This document shows, piece by piece, positions 32,512 to 39,286 of a stretch of 39,286 bases of DNA. The notes below the pieces were generated by a model that saw nothing but the letters and a program-made list of their open reading frames with translations, had not been told where the DNA came from and ran no database searches. The position numbers and the translations under genes were made by a program. Origin of the DNA: Paracoccaceae bacterium (GTDB taxonomy: Bacteria; Pseudomonadota; Alphaproteobacteria; Rhodobacterales; Rhodobacteraceae); assembly GCA_018222585.1 (NCBI GenBank), contig JAAFAB010000022.1, positions 1-39,286 on the forward strand, given 5' to 3'. Within the stretch, counting starts at the first letter, position 1. Each line of letters opens with the position of its first letter.

Positions 32512-33246
32512 TCAGATCGAGAGCTTCTTGAAGACCGGTTCCGGGATGGCGCGGATCACGCCCATGATCAGCCGCCAGACGGGGCGGGTGTAGATCACGT
32601 TGCGCCGTTTCGCGACGGCGCGGAGCACGGCGGCGCCCAGCTCTTCGGGCTGCGCGGTCAGGGGGGCGGGCAGGTCCAGACCTTCGGTCATCGCCGTGGC
32701 GACGAAACCCGGCTTCACCGTGAGCACATGCACGCCGTCGCCCGCCAGCCTGTTGCGCAGGCCCGCCAGGTAGGCGGTGAACCCCGCCTTGGCCGATCCG
32801 TAGATGTAGTTCGATCCGCGCCCGCGATCCCCGGCGACGGAAGAGATGCCGACGATCACCCCCTCGCCCTCGGCGGCGAAACGGTTCGCCAGATGCCCCA
32901 GCACCGAAGCCGGGCCTTCGAAATTCGTGCGCATCACCCGGATGGCGGCGGCCATGTCACGCTCGTCCTCCTGCTGGTCACCGAGCAGGCCAACGGCGCA
33001 GACGACCACGCCGGGGCGGGGTTCCAGCCCGGTCACGAAGGCCTCGTGGCTGTCCGGGGCTAGGGCGTCGAACTCGTGCAGGCTGACCTCGACCCGGTGG
33101 CGCAACGACAGGTCCTTGCCCTGCACCTCCAACCCTTGCGCATTGCGCGCCGCAAGCTGGATCGGATGGCCCTCGGCGGCGAAGGCATGGGCGATGGCCA
33201 GCCCGATGTCGCTGCGGCCGCCAAGGATCAGGACGGGGTCTTTCAT
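32512..33246 (-). CDS. dprE2: DprE2-like SDR: decaprenylphospho-ketoribose (keto-arabinose precursor) reductase
   Basis: 244 aa SDR. LILGGRSDIGLAIA at the start mirrors the L-G-G-T-S-E-I-G-L-A-I of mycobacterial DprE2. The active site GISSVAGDRGRGSNYIYGSA with K (Ser ... Tyr-x3-Lys), VKPGFVATAMT, and the C-terminal IPEPVFKKLSI also agree closely with DprE2, which ends IPRSIFRKLPI. With DprE1 it epimerises polyprenylphosphoryl-beta-D-ribose at C2' to the arabinose form; DprE2 does the NADH-dependent reduction. It lies 15 nt after the DprE1-like gene. The similarity was judged from memory of the mycobacterial proteins. Confidence 0.85.
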   Translation of the reverse strand: MKDPVLILGGRSDIGLAIAHAFAAEGHPIQLAARNAQGLEVQGKDLSLRHRVEVSLHEFDALAPDSHEAFVTGLEPRPGVVVCAVGLLGDQQEDERDMAAAIRVMRTNFEGPASVLGHLANRFAAEGEGVIVGISSVAGDRGRGSNYIYGSAKAGFTAYLAGLRNRLAGDGVHVLTVKPGFVATAMTEGLDLPAPLTAQPEELGAAVLRAVAKRRNVIYTRPVWRLIMGVIRAIPEPVFKKLSI

Positions 33247-33261
33247 GGAGATCTCCGGGAG

Positions 33262-34605
33262 TTAGAGCTGCAGGCGGCGGGACTGGGCGGAGGCGAAACG
33301 CGCGTCCCAGCCCTCGGACCGGCGGGTCTCGGCAAGGGTGGCCAGGCGGGGGTCGGCGGCGTGCAGGGTCTGCGCGGTCAGCCGCGAGTCCTTGGCCAGG
33401 TAGAAGCGCCCGCCGTGGTCCAGCGTGATCTTGTCGAGGCGATCCAGCAGGGCCAGCGCGGCGGGGGTGACGGGGAAGTCCAGCGCCAGCGTGTAGCCCT
33501 CCATCGGGAAGCTGTGTGCCGTGGTATCGGGGCCGAGGCGTTTCAGTACCGCCAGGAAGGAGCCCTGGCCGGCCTCGGAGATTGCCGCCAGCAGCTCTTC
33601 CAGCCCCGGCCGCGCCTCGGCCAGCGGCAGGACGCATTGGAACTGGGCAAAGCCGCGCCGCCCGTAGATGCGGTTCCAGTTGGCGATGGCGTCGAGCGGG
33701 TAGAAGTAGCTGTCCCAGTCGACCAGCGAGGGCCCGGCCTTGCGGGCCCCGGCACGATAGTAGAGCCCGTTGAAGGCGCGCAGGGTGTAGCGGTTCAGCG
33801 CAAAGCCCGGCGCATCCAGCGGTACGTTGAGGCGGCGTTTCTCGGGCGTCACGAAGGGGCGGGCGCGGCGGCGGGGCGTCAGCTGCTCGAGGCGGGCGTG
33901 ATCGCCCAGCATGACCAGCGAGCGGCCAAGGGCCGCGCCCTGGCCGAGGCAGTCGAACCAGGCCACCGAATAGGTGGGGCCGTCCGCATCGGCGGCGGCC
34001 TCTTCGAAGATCGCCATGGCCTCGGCCAGGTCGCGGGCCGGGCGCATGTCCTGGGCGATCCAGCCGGTCTCGACCGGGCGCAGGGTGAGGCCCGCGCGCA
34101 GGATCACGCCGGTCAGCCCCATGCCGCCGATGGTCTGCTGGAACAGGCCCGAGTTGCTGGCGCGGGTGCAGCGCAACACCTCGCCTTCGGCGGTCATGAT
34201 CTCGATCCAGGCGACATGGTGCCCGAACGAGCCGTCGCGCAGGTGGTTCTTGCCATGCACATCTGCGGCGATGGCCCCGCCCAGGGTCACCAGCTTGGTG
34301 CCCGGCGTGACGAAGGGGAAGAAGCCGAGCGGCAGGAAGGCGGCGATCAGGTCGCCCAGCAACACACCCGCCTCGGCCTCGACGAGCCCGGTTTGGGGAT
34401 CGAAGCTCAGGATATGGCGGAAGGCGGTCATGTCGAGGACCTGACCCTCCGACAGTGCCGAATCGCCGTAGCTGCGGCCATTGCCGCGCGCGATCAGCGG
34501 GCCCTTCGCCATGGCCTCGGCGACGGCGGCATCGCTGCGCGGGCGGGCCAGGGTCTCGGGGGCGATCTTCGGGTAGCGGCCCCAGCCGGAGAGGGGGCGG
34601 CTCAT
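33262..34605 (-). CDS. dprE1: DprE1-like FAD-linked polyprenylphosphoryl-ribose 2-oxidase
   Basis: 447 aa, VAO-type flavoprotein. FAD-binding region: [17 protein letters not shown], then [20 protein letters not shown] with KNH, where mycobacterial DprE1 has [63 protein letters not shown] and FYLAKDSR also align. The catalytic lysine (K418 in M. tuberculosis) is K405. The cysteine attacked by benzothiazinones there (C387) is alanine 374 here (TLALDFP). It oxidises the 2'-OH of polyprenylphosphoryl ribose to the keto sugar. Its start overlaps gtrA by 4 nt (ATGA). I infer the ribose substrate from the cassette. Confidence 0.88.
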   Translation of the reverse strand: [447 protein letters not shown]

Positions 34606-35006
34606 GCCGGGGCGGTCCGGAAGGTGAAGCGACGGTCGAGATGGTATTTCACCACGTAGCCGATGGCCAGGCCGAGGACGGCACCGGCTTCGCGCGCCGC
34701 ATCGGTGTGCCAGGTCAGCCAGGCGGCAGTCTCGACGCCCCAGAAGATCGCCGTGGTGACCAGTCCCATGGCGGTATAGAGGCCGAACTTGCGCGAATGG
34801 GCCCGGGCGCCGGTCTCGCGGTCATCGAAGATCCAGCGCTTGTCGAGCAGGTATTTCAGCACCAGCCCGACCCCGGTGCCGGTCAGCACCGCCAGAGCGA
34901 AGCCCGCGCCACTGTCGCCCAGCAGAGCCAGCACGACACGTTGCGCGGCCAGGTTGGCCAGCGTGGCCAGCACGGCGAAGGCGGTATAGAGCGCGGCGAG
35001 GCGCAT
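34602..35006 (-). CDS. GtrA-family membrane protein, putative lipid-linked sugar flippase
   Basis: 134 aa with four membrane helices, the GtrA architecture: YTAFAVLATLANLAAQRVVL, then LTGTGVGLVLKYLLDKRWIF, KFGLYTAMGLVTTAIFWGV, and LGLAIGYVVKYHLDRRFTF. The repeated ending K-Y-x-L-D-(K/R)-R-(W/F)-x-F is typical. GtrA proteins are thought to help move lipid-linked sugars across the membrane. In mycobacteria the GtrA-like Rv3789 lies beside dprE1 and dprE2. Here it sits exactly between the prenyltransferase fusion (stop and start abut) and dprE1 (4 nt overlap), supporting a role with polyprenylphosphoryl arabinose. Confidence 0.85.
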   Translation of the reverse strand: MRLAALYTAFAVLATLANLAAQRVVLALLGDSGAGFALAVLTGTGVGLVLKYLLDKRWIFDDRETGARAHSRKFGLYTAMGLVTTAIFWGVETAAWLTWHTDAAREAGAVLGLAIGYVVKYHLDRRFTFRTAPA

Positions 35007-36500
35007 TCAGAAGCTCCCGGCGGTGAACAGGGCCAGGATCAGCACCATGCAGACCTGGCTGGTGCGGTCGCGCAGGGCGAAGACCACCGGGTCATCATGC
35101 ATCTCTCCGCGATGGGTAAGCAAGGCGCAGCGCGACAGCCAGTAGAGCAGCACCCCGCAGGCCCCCCAGAGCGCCTCGGGCGTGGCATAGAGCGCCTGCA
35201 CCGACTCGCTCTCTACGTAGAGCGCCATGACCAGCACCGAGAGGTAGCCCGAGGCGACGGCCATGATCGAGACCAGCATCAGGTCCTCGGTGCGATAGCC
35301 CCGGCCCGCGGCGACCTCGCGCCCGGAGGCGGCATTGTCCACCAGCTCGGCCTGGCGTTTGATCGCGGCGAGGGAGAAGAAGAAGAACAGCGTGAAGGCC
35401 AGCAGCCAGGCCGAAAGCTGGATGCCCGTCGCGGCGCCGCCGGCCATGACGCGCAGGGCGTAGAGCCCCGCGAGGGTGCAGATATCGAGGATCGCCAGCC
35501 GTTTCAGGCGGAAGGAATAGGCGGTGGTCAGCGCGTAGTAGAGCGCCATGGTGCCAAGGAAGGCCGGGCCAAGCAGCAGCGCCAGGGCGAAGCCGGCCAG
35601 CAGCAGGCCGGGGGACAGCCAGAGGCCGGTGCGCAGCGGCAGGGTGCCAGCGGTGAAGGGGCGGTAGCGCTTGCGCGGGTGGACGCGGTCGGCGGCCAGG
35701 TCCAGCAGGTCGTTCAGCACGTAGACCGACGAGGCCACCAGCGAGAAGGCGAGGAAGGCCAGCAGGCTCTGCATCAGTGCGCCGGTGGTCAGCGCATGGG
35801 CGGCCAGCATCGGCAGGAAGACCAGCAGGTTCTTCAGCCACTGGTGCGGGCGCAGCACGCGCAGCAGCGGCGGCAGGCGATGGGGCGGGGCCTCGGGGGC
35901 ATCGGCGTCGATATGGTGGACCTCGGCGGGAAGCGCCTCGGCCCTGGTGCGCAGGGCGGGAGGCGCGGCGACGGTGAGCACGCGGGCAACGCGGCTCCAG
36001 ACCGCCAGGTCGGCGGCGCTGTCCCCGGCATAGGTCACCCCGGCGCCGAAGTGGTCGAGGATGAACTCGGCCTTGGCGGCGCCCTTCAGGTTGCGCCCGG
36101 GGGCCGAGCCATGGACCTCGTCGAAGAGGCCGAGGTGGTCGGAGATGGCGCGGGCGATGCCGGCATCGGCGGCAGTGACAAGGGCGCAGCGCCCGCCGGC
36201 GGCACGCCAGTCGGCCAGCAGGCGCAGCACGGCGGGGCGATAGGGCAGGGTGGCGGGATCACAGGGACCGAGCGCCGCCAGCCGGGACTTCAGCGCCGCC
36301 CGTCCCCCCTTCGCCAGCGCCTGAGCGGCCAGCAGCGGCGTGACGGGGCGGCGCCCGCAGGCGGACCAGAAGCTCTCGTACAGCATGTCGCTGGCGATCA
36401 GCGTCCCGTCGAGATCGCAAAGCAGCCATTCGCCCGGCCTGGGTTGCGGCATGGCGCGCGAAAACGGTTCCGATCCGTCCTGTTTCATGGCTGTCCCCAT
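35007..36500 (-). CDS. HAD phosphatase-UbiA prenyltransferase fusion (DPPR synthase-like)
   Basis: 497 aa. Residues 24-200 are a HAD hydrolase: motif I D29-L-D31-G-T-L, LVTAAD as motif II, K143 or so as motif III, and YAGDSAADLAVW (157-168) as motif IV. Residues 210-497 are a UbiA-type prenyltransferase with 8-9 helices: RVLRPHQWLKNLLVFLP as in mycobacterial decaprenyl-phosphate phosphoribosyltransferase Rv3806c, the metal motif N263-D264-x2-D267-x3-D271, and YSFRLKRLAILDI. Such an enzyme moves phosphoribose from PRPP to polyprenyl phosphate. The fused HAD domain would remove the 5-phosphate, a step done by a separate protein in mycobacteria; this is inferred. It is first in the cassette. ATG 36500 has GGGGACAGG upstream. 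Confidence 0.85.
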   Translation of the reverse strand: MGTAMKQDGSEPFSRAMPQPRPGEWLLCDLDGTLIASDMLYESFWSACGRRPVTPLLAAQALAKGGRAALKSRLAALGPCDPATLPYRPAVLRLLADWRAAGGRCALVTAADAGIARAISDHLGLFDEVHGSAPGRNLKGAAKAEFILDHFGAGVTYAGDSAADLAVWSRVARVLTVAAPPALRTRAEALPAEVHHIDADAPEAPPHRLPPLLRVLRPHQWLKNLLVFLPMLAAHALTTGALMQSLLAFLAFSLVASSVYVLNDLLDLAADRVHPRKRYRPFTAGTLPLRTGLWLSPGLLLAGFALALLLGPAFLGTMALYYALTTAYSFRLKRLAILDICTLAGLYALRVMAGGAATGIQLSAWLLAFTLFFFFSLAAIKRQAELVDNAASGREVAAGRGYRTEDLMLVSIMAVASGYLSVLVMALYVESESVQALYATPEALWGACGVLLYWLSRCALLTHRGEMHDDPVVFALRDRTSQVCMVLILALFTAGSF

Positions 36501-36551
36501 CCTGTCCCCACAACGTCCCTAGCCCGGATTGTCCCCGGAGCGAGGACAATC
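36491..36551 (-). promoter_or_regulatory. Spaced palindrome and phased GGGGAC repeats at the start of the dpr cassette
   Basis: GATTGTCC (36527-36534) and GGACAATC (36544-36551) form a perfect 8 bp inverted repeat with a 9 nt centre, 27 nt before the HAD-UbiA start codon. On the minus strand, GGGGAC-like units begin at 36536, 36520, 36509 and 36498, that is, spaced 16, 11 and 11 nt. It may be an operator with helically phased half-sites, or an mRNA hairpin. No clear promoter boxes were identified in the 285 nt spacer to the next gene. Confidence 0.4.
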
Positions 36552-36785
36552 TGGCGGCAGAATCGGGTCAGAGTGTGACCGGATCGGGGAAAGATGGGGT
36601 TCGCGGCGCGGGGCGCGGTGGGGCGGGGGGGCAAATCCCCGCCTCGGTTCAGGCGCTTGCGAGGGGCATACGTATGCGGATGGCAAAGTGCTTTGCGGAT
36701 CGGTTGTTGCTGGATAGCATCAGGTCATTATCCAAAGTCCATTTCCGCCCCGCAGCTGACAGGGGCCCGCATCGAGAGATCCGCG

Positions 36786-37832
36786 ATGTCCGCATGTCCG
36801 TCCCGTTCCGCCCTTGCCGGTCTGTTGCTTCTGCTGCCGCTGGCGGCCTGTTCGACCTCGGGCGTGGCGCCCGAGATCGCCGCCTTCGCCACGGCCACCG
36901 GCGCCGCCGCCGAGGCGGGGCAGGCAGCCGGCAGCGGGCTGAGCGTAAGCGCGGAGGACCTGGCGGCGGCGCGGCGCCGCGTCCTGGCAGCGCATGAGGC
37001 ACGGTATCGCGGGGTGTCGGGCTCGGCCTGCGACCCCTCGGTGCGCCTCGATCCCCGGCCGCTGTCGGAGACCTGCCTGCTGCGCCCCGAGATCCGCGAC
37101 GCGGCGGGCACCTGGCACAGGGCGGCCACCGCCTTCGATCCGCCGGCGGCGCGGCTGGAGGCCGAGGTGGTCCTGGAGCCGGTCGCGGAGTCCGATGTGC
37201 GGCTCTGGCAGCGCTATGAAAGCGCGCTGCTGCTGGATGAACTCGACGCCTACGCGGACGCCCTGTCGACCCTGGCGACGACGGCGGAGCCGGGTGAGGT
37301 CGCCCGCGAGGTGGCCGAGAGCGTCACCGCCGTTTCGGAACTGCACACCACGGTTGCGGCCTTCGCCAAGGCCAGGGTGCGCACCGCGCCCGAGGCGCCC
37401 GATTACGGGGCCATCGGGGGGCTGATGCAGAAGGTGACGGCCGAGGCGCTGGAGGCGCGCCGCTATGCGCTGCTGAAGGCGCTGGTGGAACTCTATGACC
37501 CGGCTGTGCAGGCGGCGTCCTGGCAACTGGGGCAGATCGCCCTGCTGCAGGACCGCGAGGCGCTGATCGCCGCCAATGACCGGCTGAAGGCGGTTGCCCT
37601 GGGGCGTGGCGGCGGAACCGTCGCCTGGCTGGAGCAGGTCGAGGCCGCCCATGGCGCGCTGCTGCAGCGGGACTCGCACAGCGGCGTGCCGGTCTATGCC
37701 CGGATCGGCCAGGCCCATGCGGCGATCCTGGCCAGTTTCAACGAGCCCGCCTCGGCCGAGCGCCTGGTCGAGGCGAACACGCGGATCCAGGCGCTGATCA
37801 AGGCGGTGGATACCTACAAGGCCAGCCGCTGA
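36786..37832 (+). CDS. Putative lipoprotein of unknown function
   Basis: 348 aa from ATG 36786; 64 further upstream codons are open but lack coding character and would bury the signal peptide. SALAGLLLLLPLAAC is a lipoprotein signal with lipobox L19-A20-A21-C22. Ser at +2 suggests the outer membrane by the usual sorting rule. The rest is mostly helical and rich in Ala, Glu and Arg: long amphipathic helices, with possible coiled coils around 55-70 and 160-200. I recognise no family. One cysteine pair (C84 and C98) lies in SACDPSVRLDPRPLSETCLL and may form a disulfide. The small gene 45 nt downstream is probably co-transcribed. Confidence 0.7.
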   Translation: MSACPSRSALAGLLLLLPLAACSTSGVAPEIAAFATATGAAAEAGQAAGSGLSVSAEDLAAARRRVLAAHEARYRGVSGSACDPSVRLDPRPLSETCLLRPEIRDAAGTWHRAATAFDPPAARLEAEVVLEPVAESDVRLWQRYESALLLDELDAYADALSTLATTAEPGEVAREVAESVTAVSELHTTVAAFAKARVRTAPEAPDYGAIGGLMQKVTAEALEARRYALLKALVELYDPAVQAASWQLGQIALLQDREALIAANDRLKAVALGRGGGTVAWLEQVEAAHGALLQRDSHSGVPVYARIGQAHAAILASFNEPASAERLVEANTRIQALIKAVDTYKASR

Positions 37833-37877
37833 GCCGGAAGATGCGCCTCGGCGGGACCTGGGCAGGGAGAGAGAGCA

Positions 37878-38261
37878 ATGACAAAACTGACCGACGCAGA
37901 GGCCGGTGACCTGCGGCAGCGCCTGCAGTTGATCGTGCTGCGCTATGACAGGATCATGGCCGAGACCGAGACGCTGGTGCTGGACCTGCGCATGGATGGC
38001 CGCGACGACGAGGCTGATCTGGCGCAGGCCCGGATGACCGAGATGACGGCGCTGTTCCGCGACGCCTTCAGGGCGGTCAACGACAGGCTGATCGCCCCCT
38101 CAGCCCTGGCTGCCACCCGGCGCGAGTTGGAGACCGGCCGCCGCAAGGCCAAGCGCTTCGTGGCGAAGCTGGAGAAGACCAGGCTCACGCTGGACAGGCT
38201 GCAGGAGGCTTTCGCGGTTCTGCGGGCCTCGGTCGCGACGCTGACCGCCGCGCTGGGCTGA
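37878..38261 (+). CDS. Small helical (coiled-coil) protein of unknown function
   Basis: 127 aa behind the strong purine-rich site GGGAGAGAGAG. No cysteine, no signal peptide and no membrane helix. It is predicted by eye to be almost entirely helical: DAEAGDLRQRLQLIVLRYDR, LAQARMTEMTALFRDAFRAV, RRELETGRRKAKRFVAKLEK, TRLTLDRLQEAFAVLRAS. The middle is strongly basic (RRKAKRFVAK). It follows the lipoprotein gene by 45 nt and precedes a terminator, so the two likely form an operon. I do not recognise the family. Confidence 0.65.
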   Translation: MTKLTDAEAGDLRQRLQLIVLRYDRIMAETETLVLDLRMDGRDDEADLAQARMTEMTALFRDAFRAVNDRLIAPSALAATRRELETGRRKAKRFVAKLEKTRLTLDRLQEAFAVLRASVATLTAALG

Positions 38262-38295
38262 GTCGGTCCGCCGGCATACCGCCGAGATCTGCCGC

Positions 38296-38328
38296 AGGCC
38301 GCTCAAAGCGCCCCCCGCGGCCTTTTTC
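38296..38328 (+). terminator. Rho-independent terminator after the helical-protein gene
   Basis: GGCCGC (38297-38302) and GCGGCC (38317-38322) with a 14 nt loop, followed by TTTTT. It ends the lipoprotein/helical-protein operon just before the rpsA promoter. Confidence 0.75.
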
Positions 38329-38330
38329 CC

Positions 38331-38359
38331 TTGATTTGCGCGCTCCGGGCGACTATTCC
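38331..38359 (+). promoter_or_regulatory. Putative rpsA promoter
   Basis: TTGATT (38331-38336), a 17 nt spacer and TATTCC (38354-38359). It directly follows the terminator and gives a leader of about 155-160 nt before rpsA. The sequence just before the rpsA ATG (AACCCAGAGACCAC) has only a weak Shine-Dalgarno site, as is common for S1 mRNAs, which are often autoregulated by S1. Confidence 0.5.
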
Positions 38360-38523
38360 GCCCGCGTCGACAGGCGAAAACGCCGCGCACCGGGAATCGA
38401 GCAGGGGTCGGAACATATATCCGGCCCTCTTTGTGTTGCGGCGTCCTAAATGACCAATCCCAAGACCGGCGGAGACAACCGCTCGGCCAGCATAGCGATA
38501 TACGTTAGGAACCCAGAGACCAC

Positions 38524-39286
38524 ATGGCTCAGAACACATCGATGGAGGAATTCGAAGCCCTCCTGAACGAAAGCTTCGAAATGGACACCCCCGAAGAGGG
38601 TTCGGTTGTCAAAGGCAAGGTCATCGCAGTCGAAGCGGGCCAGGCCATCATCGACGTCGGCTACAAGATGGAAGGCCGCGTTGATCTGAAAGAATTCGCG
38701 AACCCCGGCGAAGCGCCCGAGATCACCGTCGGTGACGAGGTCGAGGTCTTCCTGCGGTCCGCCGAGAACGCCCGTGGCGAAGCCGTCATCTCGCGCGAGA
38801 TGGCCCGCCGCGAAGAAGCCTGGGATCGCCTCGAGAAGGCCTATGCCGACGACGCCCGCGTCGAAGGTGCGATCTTCGGCCGCGTCAAGGGTGGTTTCAC
38901 CGTCGATCTCGGCGGTGCCGTGGCCTTCCTGCCCGGTTCGCAAGTCGATGTGCGCCCCGTGCGCGATGCCGGCCCGCTGATGGGTCTCAAGCAGCCGTTC
39001 CAGATCCTCAAGATGGACCGCCGTCGCGGCAACATCGTGGTGTCGCGTCGTGCGATCCTCGAAGAGTCCCGCGCCGAGCAGCGTGCCGAGGTCATCTCGA
39101 ACCTGCAGGAAGGCCAGGCGGTCGACGGCGTGGTCAAGAACATCACCGAGTACGGCGCCTTCGTCGACCTGGGCGGTGTGGACGGCCTGCTGCACGTCAC
39201 CGACATGGCATGGCGCCGCGTCAACCACCCCTCCGAGATCCTGTCGATCGGCGAGACCGTCAAGGTCCAGGTCATCAAGATCAACA
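38524..39286 (+). CDS. rpsA: 30S ribosomal protein S1 (5' part, runs off the window)
   Basis: 254 codons are visible from ATG 38524 (MAQNTSMEEFEALLNESFEM) with no stop before the window ends; the full protein would be about 555-560 aa. The first S1 domains are seen: VVKGKVIAVEAGQAIIDVGY (domain 1), EGAIFGRVKGGFTVDLGGAV (domain 2) with AFLPGSQVDVRPV, and VDGVVKNITEYGAFVDLGGV (start of domain 3, DGLLHVTDMAW). S1 binds mRNA to the 30S subunit for initiation. Codon use is strongly biased (GTC, ATC, CTG, GGC), as in highly expressed genes. cmk is not next to it, unlike the common order. Confidence 0.97.
   Translation, partial: MAQNTSMEEFEALLNESFEMDTPEEGSVVKGKVIAVEAGQAIIDVGYKMEGRVDLKEFANPGEAPEITVGDEVEVFLRSAENARGEAVISREMARREEAWDRLEKAYADDARVEGAIFGRVKGGFTVDLGGAVAFLPGSQVDVRPVRDAGPLMGLKQPFQILKMDRRRGNIVVSRRAILEESRAEQRAEVISNLQEGQAVDGVVKNITEYGAFVDLGGVDGLLHVTDMAWRRVNHPSEILSIGETVKVQVIKIN

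Noticed and set aside
36594..36785. Plus-strand open frame upstream of the lipoprotein
   Set aside because: It only extends the lipoprotein frame; it would bury the signal peptide and contains no ribosome binding site or conserved start.
38446..39228. 260-codon minus-strand frame opposite rpsA
   Set aside because: The plus strand here encodes S1 domains starting at 38524; the minus frame is only its shadow.

Overview
The window looks like chromosomal DNA of a marine or halotolerant alphaproteobacterium of the Rhodobacteraceae (Roseobacter group). The grounds are high GC, the family-typical 3' end of a 5S rRNA, the EctR-EctABC-Ask_Ect ectoine cluster, MipZ as division-site ATPase, a CP4-like class II AroA, and palindromic intergenic repeats containing GGGGCAGAGCCCC-type cores. 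Almost all of it is core chromosome. I see no prophage, transposase, integrase, tRNA or CRISPR array.

Layout, left to right. 1-110: tail of an rRNA operon (partial 5S and its terminator). 174-1625: a glycosyltransferase and a PagL-like lipid A deacylase. 1639-6180: the ectoine island, with MarR-type EctR diverging from ectA-ectB-ectC-ask. 6268-9778: a CheB-CheR-PAS fusion protein without a kinase domain, divergent from an unknown protein that resembles a histidine-kinase dimerisation domain without its histidine. 9775-12876: zinc uptake, with znuA divergent from zur-znuC-znuB. 12864-15591: DinB-like protein, MipZ and an APC-type transporter. 15734-16356: rpmE and rplS. 16621-22314: the rod-shape operon mreB-mreC-mreD-mrdA-rodA. 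22540-25531: rlmJ, an acetyltransferase, a DUF808 membrane protein and a P-loop kinase, tightly coupled. 25591-27328: leuA behind a leucine-rich leader peptide and attenuator-like RNA that gene callers would normally miss. 27329-27862: dispersed palindromic repeat. 27863-31459: nitroreductase, cmk, a small membrane protein and aroA. 31529-32194: a short-chain dehydrogenase. 32512-36500: a four-gene cassette resembling the mycobacterial decaprenylphosphoryl-arabinose pathway. 36786-38261: an unknown lipoprotein and a small helical protein. 38524-end: 5' part of rpsA.

The most interesting parts are four. First, the compact UbiA/HAD fusion, GtrA, DprE1 and DprE2 cassette, in which DprE1 has alanine at the position of the benzothiazinone-target cysteine. 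Second, the leuA leader peptide with mutually exclusive hairpins. Third, hairpins that overlap the ribosome binding sites of ask and of the CheB-CheR gene. Fourth, a palindromic intergenic repeat family present in about three copies. All functional statements rest on reading the sequence and on remembered family features; no database search was run.
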